A stretch of DNA of 45,613 nt from Pseudomonadales bacterium. GTDB lineage: Bacteria; Pseudomonadota; Gammaproteobacteria; Pseudomonadales; Azotimanducaceae. The notes under the pieces are model-generated. The model ran no database searches. It saw nothing but the letters and a program-made list of their open reading frames with translations, and had not been told where the DNA came from. The position numbers and the translations under genes were made by a program. Below, one piece after another: positions 15,715 through 24,202 of the stretch (within the stretch, counting starts at the first letter, position 1; each line of letters opens with the position of its first letter). The stretch covers positions 1-45,613 of the forward strand of contig JANQOA010000334.1 of the NCBI GenBank assembly GCA_028279305.1, in the 5' to 3' direction.

Positions 15715-16496
15715 CGGGGTTGTTCTCCTTCCACCTGACAGCGATGAATTAAACGCGGTTCATCTCCATGGTCATGCACCGCATAGTGCAGCACGCTGCG
15801 GTTGTCCCAGACCACCAGGTCGCCGGCCTGCCACTGGTGACGGCCTTGAAACTCGGGACTGACCGAGTGTGTAAACAGATAGTCCAGCAATGATTTACTT
15901 TCCTCACGCGACCAGTCTTGAAAGCGCCGGGTGAATGCGCGGCACACATACAGCGCCCGCAAACCGCTTTCGTCATGGGTACGCACCACCGGATGCAAGG
16001 ATTCTGGCGCCTGCTCCTCATCCTGCCCGTACAACCGCGCCAGCCCGCGGGCGGAATGATGGGCGTGCAGACCATCCAACACCCGCTGCATGCCGCTGCT
16101 GAGTTCTTCATAGGCCAGCACCTGGTTGGCAAAAGCCGTTTCACCGCCGATGCTTGGGGCTTCGTGGGCGTACAACACCGTCATTTTGGGGGGCCGGATG
16201 TTGTAAGTCATATCCGAGTGCCAGTGCTGATTAACATCTTTGGCTTTACCGCGGTTGCGCAGTTCTATGATGTCAGCATGGTCAGGCAAGCCGCCGTAGG
16301 GGAATGGGATCAAGCTTCCCCAGCGGCCGGCAAACTGGGTCTGTTGCGCCGGTGTCAGCGTCTGGCCGGGAAACACCAGTACGTGGTACCGGCACAACAA
16401 GCCATTCAATTCCTGCCACTGCGAATCTGAAAGCTCACGTACGTCCAAGCCGGAAACCACTGCGCCCACCGGCGCGGACATTTGCCTTATTTCCAT
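15711..16496 (-). CDS. TauD/TfdA-family Fe(II)/2-oxoglutarate dioxygenase
   Basis: A 261-residue non-heme iron dioxygenase. H93-x-D95 (WHSD) and a distal His in WDNRSVLHYAVHD (about 237) form the iron triad, and the Arg in LIHRC binds 2-oxoglutarate. Relatives oxidise taurine, phenoxyacids, carnitine precursors or similar small acids; here the substrate is not known. It is the first gene of a two-gene minus-strand unit with the acyl-CoA-dehydrogenase-like gene, and diverges from the second Rieske oxygenase. Confidence 0.9.
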   Translation of the reverse strand: MEIRQMSAPVGAVVSGLDVRELSDSQWQELNGLLCRYHVLVFPGQTLTPAQQTQFAGRWGSLIPFPYGGLPDHADIIELRNRGKAKDVNQHWHSDMTYNIRPPKMTVLYAHEAPSIGGETAFANQVLAYEELSSGMQRVLDGLHAHHSARGLARLYGQDEEQAPESLHPVVRTHDESGLRALYVCRAFTRRFQDWSREESKSLLDYLFTHSVSPEFQGRHQWQAGDLVVWDNRSVLHYAVHDHGDEPRLIHRCQVEGEQPR

Positions 16497-16533
16497 ACCA
16501 CTCCCTCAGGCCTGTTTCGGCGTTTGCCGCGTT

Positions 16534-16595
16534 GGGGACACACGCCTGCAGATTCCCCCAAACGTTCGAACACCCGTTTGGGACACACGCCTGCA
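16534..16595 (+). repeat. Dispersed motif pair between tauD-like and Rieske genes
   Basis: Two direct copies, GGGGACACACGCCTGCAG (16534-16551) and GGGACACACGCCTGCA (16580-16595), lie in the divergent intergenic region. Between and overlapping them is an 8-bp inverted repeat, CCCAAACG (16557-16564) with CGTTTGGG (16575-16582). Confidence 0.85.
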
Positions 16596-16650
16596 ATTTC
16601 AACACAAACTTGCCGATTCACGTAGAATGTTTTTTAGCAAGGGAGGAAAT

Positions 16651-18006
16651 ATGGCCGAATCCATGAAGCACATCGACCCGGACACCATGCCGAGATCTCC
16701 GGGCATTACTTATCAGCAGCTGCTGGATACGGACAGCAAACCGGTACCCGATGTTTTGCGTCTGCAGTCCCCTCGGGATTTGGGCACACACGACTACGCT
16801 GCAGAGCGCTACACCAGCAAAGAATGGCACGACAAAGAGGTCGCCCGGCTGTGGCGGCGCGTGTGGCAGATGGCCTGCCGGGAAGAAGATATCCCGCAGC
16901 CAGGTGACCACCACCGTTACGATATCGCAGGGATTTCATTTCTGATCGTCCGCGCAGGTGATGGCGCCATCAAGGCCTACCCCAACGCGTGTTTGCACCG
17001 CGGCCGGTTACTCAAAGAACACGACGGCCGGGCAAACGAGTTGCGTTGCCCGTTCCACGGATTCTGTTGGAACCTGGAGGGTGAGCTAGTTGACGTACCC
17101 GCCCGCTGGGATTTCCCCCAGATCATCACTTCGGAATTTTCTCTGCCGGCCATTCCCGTCGCCACATGGGGTGGATTTGTGTTCATCAACCCCGACCAGA
17201 AATGTGCACCGTTTGAAGATTTTATCGCTGACCTTGCCGATCAGTTTGATCGTTGGGATCTGTCCAAGTTATACAAACAGGTACATGTCGCGAAAATCAT
17301 GCCATGCAACTGGAAAATCGCCCAGGAAGCATTCTGCGAAGCGTATCATGTGAACGGCACCCATCCGCAGATTCTTAAATCCCTGGGTGACGTTAACAGC
17401 CAGGTCGACGTCTGGGATAACTGCGCCAGAGTAATAACACCCTCATACACCCCCAGCCCGTTGCTCGGCTACGAGGTGAGTGATGAAGATATGATGCGCT
17501 CGCTCATGGACATCCCTGAAGATCAACCGGTCCCAGAACTGCCTGACGGCACAAGTCCCCGTGCATGGAGCGCAATGAACACCCGGGAAATGCTGCGCCC
17601 GGACGCCGGCGACATCGTAGATGAATACTGTGATGCGGAGATGGTCGACAACCTCGATTACACGCTATTTCCGAACTTCCATCCCTGGGGTGCTTTCAAC
17701 CGAATTGTGTACCGCTTCCGCCCAAACGGCGACGACCATCGATCGTGCATATTCGAATGCATGATGCTGGCTCCCTTTCAAGGTGAACGGCCGCCTCCTG
17801 CTGAAGTTACCTGGCTGCAGGCGGACGAACCCTGGTCGTCTGCGCTTGGCTTCCTGGGCAAGGTCTTCGACCAGGATGCATTCAACATGCCGAAGGTGCA
17901 ACTCGGGCTGGAGTCCACTTACAAGCCAGGCATTACCCTTTCCGCTTACCAGGAAAGCAAAGTACGTTGGCTGCACCACCGGCTGGGAGAGTGGCTTGAT
18001 GACTAA
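16651..18006 (+). CDS. Rieske non-heme iron oxygenase, alpha subunit (second)
   Basis: A 451-residue oxygenase. Rieske ligands are C114-x-H116 (CLHRG, with Leu in place of the usual Pro) and C133-xx-H136 (CPFHG). The mononuclear iron site is in EAYHVNGTHPQ, with a later Asp in the VFDQDAFNMPK region. It shares the overall plan of the other two Rieske proteins here but is clearly more distant, and the N-terminal CPGPS segment is missing. AGGGAGG precedes the ATG at 16651, which is preferred over the ATG at 16627. The last eight bases overlap the small gene that follows. Substrate and reductase partner unknown. Confidence 0.93.
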   Translation: MAESMKHIDPDTMPRSPGITYQQLLDTDSKPVPDVLRLQSPRDLGTHDYAAERYTSKEWHDKEVARLWRRVWQMACREEDIPQPGDHHRYDIAGISFLIVRAGDGAIKAYPNACLHRGRLLKEHDGRANELRCPFHGFCWNLEGELVDVPARWDFPQIITSEFSLPAIPVATWGGFVFINPDQKCAPFEDFIADLADQFDRWDLSKLYKQVHVAKIMPCNWKIAQEAFCEAYHVNGTHPQILKSLGDVNSQVDVWDNCARVITPSYTPSPLLGYEVSDEDMMRSLMDIPEDQPVPELPDGTSPRAWSAMNTREMLRPDAGDIVDEYCDAEMVDNLDYTLFPNFHPWGAFNRIVYRFRPNGDDHRSCIFECMMLAPFQGERPPPAEVTWLQADEPWSSALGFLGKVFDQDAFNMPKVQLGLESTYKPGITLSAYQESKVRWLHHRLGEWLDD

Positions 18007-18265
18007 AGCACGTGAAGAAGCGGCGCAGACATCGGTGACACACACTATTCGCCACCCGTTCGACAATACGCTGTATGCCCTGACCGAGAGCGGAGAAATC
18101 CTGGTTACCGACGGCGACCGGCAGGCTTATTTTCATGAGGACGGCAGGTTCATCCGAGGGGATTTCCGCCATGCAGACCCGCAAATGTGTGTTTGGGTGG
18201 GCAACCGGCCAGATGTCGAGCCAGACTCAGCCGTACAGCGCCGTCATACCATCGACCCCCACTGA
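17999..18265 (+). CDS. Small protein coupled to the Rieske oxygenase
   Basis: An 88-residue acidic soluble protein whose ATG lies inside the last codons of the Rieske gene (8-bp overlap), so its translation is coupled. I recognise no family. The centre NTLYALTESGEILVTDGDRQAYFHEDGRFIRGDFRHADP is strand-rich and could be a small beta domain that supports the oxygenase. The codons for SVTHT contain a one-mismatch copy of the dispersed motif at 18034-18046. Confidence 0.65.
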   Translation: MTKAREEAAQTSVTHTIRHPFDNTLYALTESGEILVTDGDRQAYFHEDGRFIRGDFRHADPQMCVWVGNRPDVEPDSAVQRRHTIDPH

Positions 18266-18281
18266 GATCTACCGTAGCCAA

Positions 18282-18848
18282 TCAGTCACGACGGCTGCAC
18301 CTGTTTGAGTCAATCATGCGCAGTCCGCCGGTTTCGATTTGATGCAGTTCCACTTCCACCTCACCGGGACTAATGTTTAAAAATCCAATAGTGCCGTGCC
18401 GGGTGGACTGATTGTTCGGAAGCGTTGGTGAACCGGGATTTACGTACAGTGTCCCGTCCACCTCATGCACTTCAGCCAGATGTGTGTGTCCGTAAACCAC
18501 CACATCGGGGTCCGCGTCACTGAACGCCTGGCGGGTCTTCTTCTGCAACCGCTCAATACCTGCACGGCGCGGCGTTGGAAACTTGTGCACCATTGCCACG
18601 CTCAAACCCGCCATTCGTCCAATCCAGACTTCAGCAAGTTTTGGGTGTACTACATTCAGATCACCGTTGCCCGTGCAGACAAACGTAGGCGCCAATTGCT
18701 CGAGTTCTTCTATCACGTCGACAACATGCAGATCTCCGGCATGAAGGATGCAGTCGACATCTGCAAAGGCATCATGCACTTGCGGCCAAAGCTCCGCGAT
18801 TGTACCTGGCATGTGTGTGTCAGCGATCAAACCAACGCGCATCTGCAT
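18282..18848 (-). CDS. YfcE/MJ0936-type metallophosphoesterase
   Basis: A 188-residue calcineurin-like phosphoesterase of the short YfcE/MJ0936 class. Metal-binding motifs are DTH (IADTHMPG), GDLH (HAGDLH), GNGD, H in VHK and GHTH (YGHTHLAEV), and NPGS near the end is also typical. Members hydrolyse phosphodiesters in vitro; the natural substrate is unclear. The start is MQMRVGLIADTH at 18848, or MRVG at 18842, since the frame upstream merely translates an intergenic motif copy. The codons for DTH and GHTH each fall in copies of the dispersed motif (18808-18823, 18477-18492). Confidence 0.88.
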   Translation of the reverse strand: MQMRVGLIADTHMPGTIAELWPQVHDAFADVDCILHAGDLHVVDVIEELEQLAPTFVCTGNGDLNVVHPKLAEVWIGRMAGLSVAMVHKFPTPRRAGIERLQKKTRQAFSDADPDVVVYGHTHLAEVHEVDGTLYVNPGSPTLPNNQSTRHGTIGFLNISPGEVEVELHQIETGGLRMIDSNRCSRRD

Positions 18849-18922
18849 GGTGTTGGAAAATTCCGGGGCGATTGGTGCGCACCTCAAGGTTGCTTTCATC
18901 GATACTAACAATAAGGCAGAAC

Positions 18923-18970
18923 AAGGGACACACGCCTGCAGCGTAACACCGATGAGGGACACACACTGTG
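18923..18970 (+). repeat. Dispersed motif pair upstream of the ydbH-like gene
   Basis: AGGGACACACGCCTGCAG (18924-18941) and AGGGACACACACTGTG (18955-18970) are direct copies 31 bp apart in the divergent intergenic region. The second ends about 55 bp before the ydbH-like start. Confidence 0.85.
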
Positions 18971-19024
18971 CGACCGCCGCCCGCTCACATATACTCGCCC
19001 GGCACGCCTTAACATCCCAGAGTA

Positions 19025-21316
19025 GTGCCCAATTTCCGCAGAAAAAAACGCTACCTGATAACAGCGAGCGCCATTATCATCGCCGCCGTTTCTTACGCTG
19101 CAATCCCCGTTGCGGTCAAAAATCTGGCCGAACACGCTGCTACTCCCTATGGCGTCGGGTTGGACATCGATATGTCCCACCCCGGGTGGGCTGAAACCCG
19201 CATCAATTTTGTCGAGCTCACCCACCCCGAATTCCGGGTGGTAGCCCGCGACATCAACGTCTCTTACACTTTTGCGGGCCTTGCCAGTTCCAGCGCCGAA
19301 TCCATCAAAGTGGTAGAACTTGCGCTGTATATCAACATTGCACCTACCGGCACTGAGCCCGAAACGATGAGTGGCACGTTCCCGGATTCGTTTGCACCCG
19401 TGTTTAGCTTCTTGCCTGCTAAACAGATCGAAATCCAGCGTTTAACCGTTGAAGCAGTTGATCCTGAGGTGTACGTAGTCGGTACCGCCAAACTTTCAGC
19501 CCAAAGCGCAGTTGTGGATTTGACCGCTGCCGCCCCTGGCCCGTGGCAAGGCTGGTCCACCCGGTTGCGGCTGAATGATGACAACAGTTTCGACTTTAGG
19601 CTCAACTCGACCCGCTTAGTGGGACCTCCTCCGGTGAGTATTCGAGGACAAATCGCAGAGCAACAACTTGGCGCTCAAGTGTGTGTCCATATCGAAAGTG
19701 AAGATCTGCTTCCAGCACAGAATTATTTTCCGCAGCTCCCAGACCAGGTGAAGCTCGCAAGCACAGGTGGCATAACGCTGCCCTGGCCTTTACCAGAAGA
19801 TGCAAGTCTCGACCCCCAATCCATATGGCCTTTTCTCTCCGCAGATCTCGACAGCCTCTTATTGACCTATGCCAGCAAAGGTCCGGACGTGGAGGCAAGA
19901 TTCAGTTCTGACAATCTGCTCCTCAGCTCAGGCCTTTTAACGGCTACGCTTAGTGGAGAAATTGAACACACACGCGGTGATCTGAAAATCCGCACCCAGC
20001 TACCAGCAAATACCCCGCTCACTTATGACAATGGGGTACTACACCTGGGCACCCAGGCTCGTCCGCTGCTACAAACTGTTCGTAGCAACGATGCAGAAAT
20101 TGAGATGCGCAGTTCCCTGACATTGAATCTGAACGCTACCCCGGAACTGGCTATAGCGGCAGAACTTGGCGCGCAAAGCGGCAAAGAACTGGGCTTGCAG
20201 GGAGTGATCAACGGCAACTTCCAAGCCTTGGATCTGCAGTCTGCGGCGCTGCAAGGTAGTTTGCTCCTCGACGCTTCAGCAAGTATCGGCACCTACTCCA
20301 TCCCCCACAAGTTGGCAGCCAACCTGACGTATTCAAGGGACACACACCTGCAGATCGATGGCAGCTTTGCCGCCGAACCCATTCGTCTCCCGTTCCAAGT
20401 GACACACAATCTGGACACTGCTGAGGGCGAACTTGTGTCGTCAGGGACACACGCCTGGCATGGCGATCTAATTGCCTCCGTGTTACCAGGCTGGGATGGA
20501 GATATAGAACTCACAGAGGGGAAGATGAGCACCTTGGCAACTATTGCATGGGGAGACTCAGTTTCAACCGATCTAAGCCTTCAACTATCGGGCGCCAACG
20601 CAAGCTTTGACGAATATGTGTTGAACGGCGTTGAACTGCAGACACGGTTTACCAACCACGACGCAACTAATCCGGAAACATGGTCCCTGGCTCCCACGAG
20701 CATAAAAGCCGCTGCGCTCAACGTCGGATTCGAGATCAGCAATATCTCGGCGGAACTGTCATCTACTACCGACGGGTTCAACATTCACGACGCCCGCGCG
20801 GACCTGCTCGGCGGCACTATTCTGTTAGAGGAGGCCAGCTATCAATGGCAAGAGGCGAGTTCTTTTGATGTACAGCTGCAAGACATTGATCTCGCTAAAC
20901 TGCTTGCGTTGGAAGGAGACAAAGTGAGTGGAAGCGGCACTTTATCCGGCAGCTTACCGATCACTGCGAACGCATCGGGCATTTCAGTAACACAAGGATT
21001 TGTTGCGGCTGCCGCTCCGGGCGGAAAGTTGTCCCTATCACCCGATCTGACTCAGCCGACGGGCCGTGCAGAACTGGATTTTGCACTCAAGGCTCTGGAA
21101 GACTTCACATACACAGACTTGCGTGCTGATATCAATTACGGTGCCAACGGCGATTTGAAGCTGGCCGTTAAACTGGCTGGCACTAATCCGGGCTTCGAGA
21201 ACGGAAGGCCCGTGCACTACAACCTGACCGTACAGGAGAACATTCCCGTTTTGCTTCAGTCCCTTCGCATACAACAAGGTTTAACCGACAAAATCGAAAG
21301 GGCGGTCACAAAGTAG
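19025..21316 (+). CDS. ydbH: YdbH-like intermembrane phospholipid transport protein
   Basis: A 763-residue protein with one N-terminal membrane helix (about 9-28) and a long beta-strand-rich, low-Cys remainder, matching the AsmA-like YdbH family (TamB, YhdP and YdbH in E. coli). These proteins form a hydrophobic groove across the periplasm that carries phospholipids to the outer membrane. The next two genes match YnbE and YdbL, the same order as in E. coli, which supports the call. The start is a GTG. Base composition is less G+C-rich than the first 16 kb. Two exact motif copies lie in the coding region (20335-20353, 20442-20460), one of them coding DTHLQ, and others on the opposite strand (19676). 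Confidence 0.88.
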   Translation: MPNFRRKKRYLITASAIIIAAVSYAAIPVAVKNLAEHAATPYGVGLDIDMSHPGWAETRINFVELTHPEFRVVARDINVSYTFAGLASSSAESIKVVELALYINIAPTGTEPETMSGTFPDSFAPVFSFLPAKQIEIQRLTVEAVDPEVYVVGTAKLSAQSAVVDLTAAAPGPWQGWSTRLRLNDDNSFDFRLNSTRLVGPPPVSIRGQIAEQQLGAQVCVHIESEDLLPAQNYFPQLPDQVKLASTGGITLPWPLPEDASLDPQSIWPFLSADLDSLLLTYASKGPDVEARFSSDNLLLSSGLLTATLSGEIEHTRGDLKIRTQLPANTPLTYDNGVLHLGTQARPLLQTVRSNDAEIEMRSSLTLNLNATPELAIAAELGAQSGKELGLQGVINGNFQALDLQSAALQGSLLLDASASIGTYSIPHKLAANLTYSRDTHLQIDGSFAAEPIRLPFQVTHNLDTAEGELVSSGTHAWHGDLIASVLPGWDGDIELTEGKMSTLATIAWGDSVSTDLSLQLSGANASFDEYVLNGVELQTRFTNHDATNPETWSLAPTSIKAAALNVGFEISNISAELSSTTDGFNIHDARADLLGGTILLEEASYQWQEASSFDVQLQDIDLAKLLALEGDKVSGSGTLSGSLPITANASGISVTQGFVAAAAPGGKLSLSPDLTQPTGRAELDFALKALEDFTYTDLRADINYGANGDLKLAVKLAGTNPGFENGRPVHYNLTVQENIPVLLQSLRIQQGLTDKIERAVTK
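20335..20353 (+). repeat. Dispersed motif, in ydbH-like gene
   Basis: AAGGGACACACACCTGCAG is a near-ideal copy, translated as RDTHLQ. A second, AGGGACACACGCCTGGCA, lies at 20443-20460 and is translated as GTHAW. Confidence 0.8.
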
Positions 21317-21342
21317 TCGAAAGGGATATTGGACTGTATGCT

Positions 21343-21359
21343 AAGGACACACACATGCA
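21343..21359 (+). repeat. Dispersed motif between ydbH- and ynbE-like genes
   Basis: AAGGACACACACATGCA lies in the 61-bp gap inside the ydbH-ynbE-ydbL operon. Confidence 0.75.
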
Positions 21360-21377
21360 TATCACTCGGAGTCAGGC

Positions 21378-21575
21378 TTGCGGACCCATAGCCTTTGCGG
21401 AGTAATTTCAACCATCACCTTGTGCGTTGTCGCAGGGGCATGCACCCCAACCGTGAAGGTTGCCACCGAGGAACCGATCACAATTAATCTCAACGTCAAC
21501 ATTAAGCACGAAATACTGGTCAAAGTGGATGAAGACCTGGACGATCTGTTCAGTGATGACAGCGACCTGTTTTGA
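21378..21575 (+). CDS. ynbE: YnbE-like lipoprotein
   Basis: A 65-residue lipoprotein: the signal peptide ends in VAGAC, so the mature protein is lipidated at that Cys and is about 44 residues. The mature part TPTVKVATEEPITINLNVNIKHEI is the conserved YnbE core. In E. coli YnbE multimerises in the outer membrane and joins YdbH to form a continuous intermembrane bridge. The start is TTG, the only usable one after an in-frame stop at 21342-21344, with GGAG at 21368-21371 six bases upstream. Middle gene of the operon. Confidence 0.85.
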   Translation: MRTHSLCGVISTITLCVVAGACTPTVKVATEEPITINLNVNIKHEILVKVDEDLDDLFSDDSDLF

Positions 21576-21601
21576 GAGACCACGGAGCCCCTTTTATTCA
21601 A

Positions 21602-21946
21602 ATGATGAACCGTTTAAAGAAGAAGTTACTCGTTTCCTTGGTCGTCATAACCGCGGCGCTAAACGCAGTACCCGCCTCAGCTTCAGACCTGGATGACGCC
21701 AAGCGCGCGGGCCAAGTGGGTGAACAGGCAAACGGCTACCTGGGTTTAGTTCAATCATCTGCCCCTTCTGCTATACAACGCCTGGTCCAGGACGTTAACC
21801 AGAAGCGCAGAGCAGAATATCAGCGCATCGCTGAAAAGAACGGTATCACCTTGTCACAAGTAGAAGCCCTGGCGGGCAAAAAAGCCGTAGACAAGACCAG
21901 CTCTGGCGGTTGGGTCAAGATCAACGGCGCATGGCAACAAAAGTAA
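21602..21946 (+). CDS. ydbL: YdbL-like DUF1318 protein
   Basis: About 114 residues with a signal peptide (MMNRLKKKLLVSLVVITAALNAVPASA) and a DUF1318 domain: SDLDDAKRAGQVGEQANGYLG, then QRLVQDVNQKRRAEYQRIAEKNGITLSQVEALAGKKAVDKT and the terminal WVKINGAWQQK. In E. coli YdbL is a periplasmic chaperone-like partner that restrains YnbE multimerisation. A TTG at 21572 overlaps the ynbE stop, but the ATG at 21602 or 21605 gives a clean signal peptide. It completes the ydbH-ynbE-ydbL operon. Confidence 0.85.
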   Translation: MMNRLKKKLLVSLVVITAALNAVPASASDLDDAKRAGQVGEQANGYLGLVQSSAPSAIQRLVQDVNQKRRAEYQRIAEKNGITLSQVEALAGKKAVDKTSSGGWVKINGAWQQK

Positions 21947-21980
21947 TACCTTAGTTTTACATCGTATATACAAATTTTTC

Positions 21981-21996
21981 TGCCCGATTTCGGGCA
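21981..21996. terminator. Possible hairpin after ydbL
   Basis: TGCCCG (21981-21986), loop ATTT, CGGGCA (21991-21996) forms a strong short stem. The run of T lies before it rather than after it on the plus strand, so it is not a standard intrinsic terminator. It may still slow transcription or protect the ydbL end. Confidence 0.35.
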
Positions 21997-22037
21997 ATAT
22001 CCTAGAAAGTTTTGGCAATCCTTGGATAATTTCTTCC

Positions 22038-22310
22038 ATGGACGCTGATCTCGAACAACCTTTTGTTAATTTTCTGTCTGCTAGTACCGGACTTCCTGCA
22101 AGTGTGTGTCACCGACTGGTGCTGGACGTCCTTGCCAATTACGACGAAACCATCGAAGAATTTGTTCAGCGGCGTCACCAGGAACTGAAAAACGACGCTG
22201 GACTCAAAAACGAAGAAATATACAAAAAAATTGTGAGCGAAATTCCTCACCGACGTTTCAGCGCCCCGACTTTAACAAAACGCCAGGTGCGTCGACTGAT
22301 ATACGGGTGA
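22038..22310 (+). CDS. Conserved-looking small helical protein upstream of glmS
   Basis: A 90-residue soluble protein, predicted mostly alpha-helical, with acidic and basic stretches (VQRRHQELKNDAGLKNEE, then TLTKRQVRRLIYG). I do not recognise a family. It ends six bases before the glmS start, so the two genes are almost certainly cotranscribed. The basic C-terminus could bind nucleic acid, but this is speculation. One variant motif copy lies at 22096-22114 (minus orientation). Confidence 0.7.
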   Translation: MDADLEQPFVNFLSASTGLPASVCHRLVLDVLANYDETIEEFVQRRHQELKNDAGLKNEEIYKKIVSEIPHRRFSAPTLTKRQVRRLIYG

Positions 22311-22316
22311 ATCGAT

Positions 22317-24152
22317 ATGTGTGGAATTGTGGGTTACGTCGGCAGCAAGAACGCCATGCCGGTGCTATTGGAGGGCCTCAGCCGTCTGGAATACCGCGGC
22401 TACGACTCCGCTGGCCTGGCACTTCAACGGAAAGAAAAGATCGAAGTATTCAAGAAGGCCGGCCGGCTGGACGCTCTGCGGACACTATTGCCTAAGCGCA
22501 ATGCCGCAACTACCGGGATTGGACACACACGCTGGGCCACACACGGCGCACCTACAGACCTGAACGCCCATCCTCACACCGACAGCAGCGGGTGTGTGTC
22601 CATCGCACACAACGGAATTATCGAAAATGCAGGTGAGTTACGCGAATACCTGACCACCCGCGGCCATTCTTTCGCCTCGGACACAGACTCGGAGGTCCTG
22701 GCTGCGCTCATTGCTGAGGAATACGGCAACGCGGGGTCGCTGCTGGCGGCCGTAAAGGCGTCGCTGCGGCGGGTCGCCGGCACATACGGACTATTGGCAA
22801 TGCATCGTGACGAGCCAGCCAACATCATTACAGCACGCAACGGCAGCCCGGTTGTGGTGGGTGTAGGAGACAACGAAATGCTTGTCGCTTCCGATGTGGC
22901 GGCCCTGGTGCCGTTCACCCGGCAAGTGCTGTATCTGGAGGACGGGGAAATAGCCAGCCTGTCAGCAAAGCACCATGAAATACACAGTCTTGAGGCTTCC
23001 CGGCCGGGTGTCAGCCAACGCACCCCATCGGTGGTGGACTTCGACGTCACGTTAGCTTCAAAAGGTCATCATGATCACTTTACGCTGAAGGAAATCAGCG
23101 AACAGCCGGAAGCTCTGGAACGCGTACTGCGCGGGCGCATTGACACACGCTTTAAGACCGCTCACTTCGGCGGTTTGAATCTCGAACCCAAGGAACTGCT
23201 GTCTTTCAAGCGCATCAAGATATTAGGCTGCGGAAGCGCATTCATAGCCGGTTCCATCGGCGCAGCCATGATCGAACGTACCACGCGGCTGCCCGCGGAT
23301 GCCGAATCGGCTGCTGAGTTCCGTTACCGCAACCCCATCATCGAACACGACACCCTTTATATGGCCGTCAGCCAGTCGGGCGAAACCTTTGACACGCTTA
23401 CCGCGGTTCAGGAAATCCAGCGCAAGGGCGGCACGGTCCTGGGTGTGGTAAATGTTGTAGGCAGCAGTATCGCCCGGCAATGTGGTGCCGGCATTTATCT
23501 GCACGCCGGTCCTGAAGTGGCGGTGGTGTCCACCAAGACGTTTGCCTGCACATTATGTGCATTTGCGCTGTTTGCCCTGTACATGGGCCGCATGCGGGAT
23601 ATGTCACCCGCTGAGGGTGAGGCCATCATCAACGCTCTGACGCAACTGCCGGAACAAATGCGTGCGCAAATCGCCAGCCCGGACCCGCTCCGTAGGCTGG
23701 CACAAAAGTACGCTCACTACCAACGAGCGTATTTTGTGGGCAGGTGCGAAGGGTTTGGGTTGGCCCGGGAAGGCGCCCTTAAACTCAAGGAAATATCGTA
23801 CATCCACGCTGAAGCTTACCCTGCTTCGGAATTAAAGCACGGCCCGCTTGCGTTGATTGACGAGCAAACACCGACTTTTGTCATCATTCCGCAGGATGAT
23901 CTGCTGACCAAAAACCTCTCCACCATCGCGGAGATCAAAACCCGCCAGGGACCGGTAGTGGCCGTCTCCCAGGCCGATATGAGTGATAAGCCTGATGTTG
24001 ACGACTGCATTGCAGTCCCCAAAGGCCATCCCCTCACCGACCCGATACTACTGCTGCCGCCACTGCAATTTCTTGCCTATTACGCCGCGCTGGAACGCGA
24101 ATGCGACGTCGATCAGCCACGCAACCTCGCGAAAAGTGTCACCGTTGAATAG
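22317..24152 (+). CDS. glmS: Glutamine-fructose-6-phosphate aminotransferase
   Basis: 611 residues, normal length. It converts fructose 6-phosphate and glutamine to glucosamine 6-phosphate, the first step of UDP-GlcNAc, peptidoglycan and lipid A synthesis. The N-terminal domain starts MCGIVGYVG with the Cys nucleophile, followed by GIGHTRWATHG. The two SIS sugar-isomerase domains cover about 280-420 and 450-600, with GCGSAFIAG and SQSGETFDT, and the C-terminus KSVTVE is typical. The codons for GHTR and GCVS both contain exact motif copies (22519-22536 plus, 22588-22603 minus). No upstream ribozyme is possible in the six-base spacer. Confidence 0.97.
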   Translation: MCGIVGYVGSKNAMPVLLEGLSRLEYRGYDSAGLALQRKEKIEVFKKAGRLDALRTLLPKRNAATTGIGHTRWATHGAPTDLNAHPHTDSSGCVSIAHNGIIENAGELREYLTTRGHSFASDTDSEVLAALIAEEYGNAGSLLAAVKASLRRVAGTYGLLAMHRDEPANIITARNGSPVVVGVGDNEMLVASDVAALVPFTRQVLYLEDGEIASLSAKHHEIHSLEASRPGVSQRTPSVVDFDVTLASKGHHDHFTLKEISEQPEALERVLRGRIDTRFKTAHFGGLNLEPKELLSFKRIKILGCGSAFIAGSIGAAMIERTTRLPADAESAAEFRYRNPIIEHDTLYMAVSQSGETFDTLTAVQEIQRKGGTVLGVVNVVGSSIARQCGAGIYLHAGPEVAVVSTKTFACTLCAFALFALYMGRMRDMSPAEGEAIINALTQLPEQMRAQIASPDPLRRLAQKYAHYQRAYFVGRCEGFGLAREGALKLKEISYIHAEAYPASELKHGPLALIDEQTPTFVIIPQDDLLTKNLSTIAEIKTRQGPVVAVSQADMSDKPDVDDCIAVPKGHPLTDPILLLPPLQFLAYYAALERECDVDQPRNLAKSVTVE

Positions 24153-24202
24153 ACCAAGGACACACACCCGCAGGTGGAATAGACCAAGGACACACGCCCG
24201 CA
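24147..24202 (+). repeat. Dispersed motif pair, 30-bp direct repeat, after glmS
   Basis: AAGGACACACACCCGCAGGT (24156-24175) and AAGGACACACGCCCGCA (24186-24202) are each preceded by GAATAGACC, making an almost perfect tandem repeat of period 30 between the convergent glmS and VOC genes. Confidence 0.9.

Noticed and set aside
18849-18962. N-terminal extension of the phosphoesterase
   Set aside because: The extra residues translate an intergenic motif copy (QACVPC) and no homologue begins there.
22311-22316. glmS ribozyme
   Set aside because: Only six bases separate the upstream gene from glmS, and this ribozyme is known from Gram-positive bacteria.
24147-24202. Possible CRISPR array
   Set aside because: Only two repeats and no leader or cas genes; the motif occurs dispersed in genes as well.
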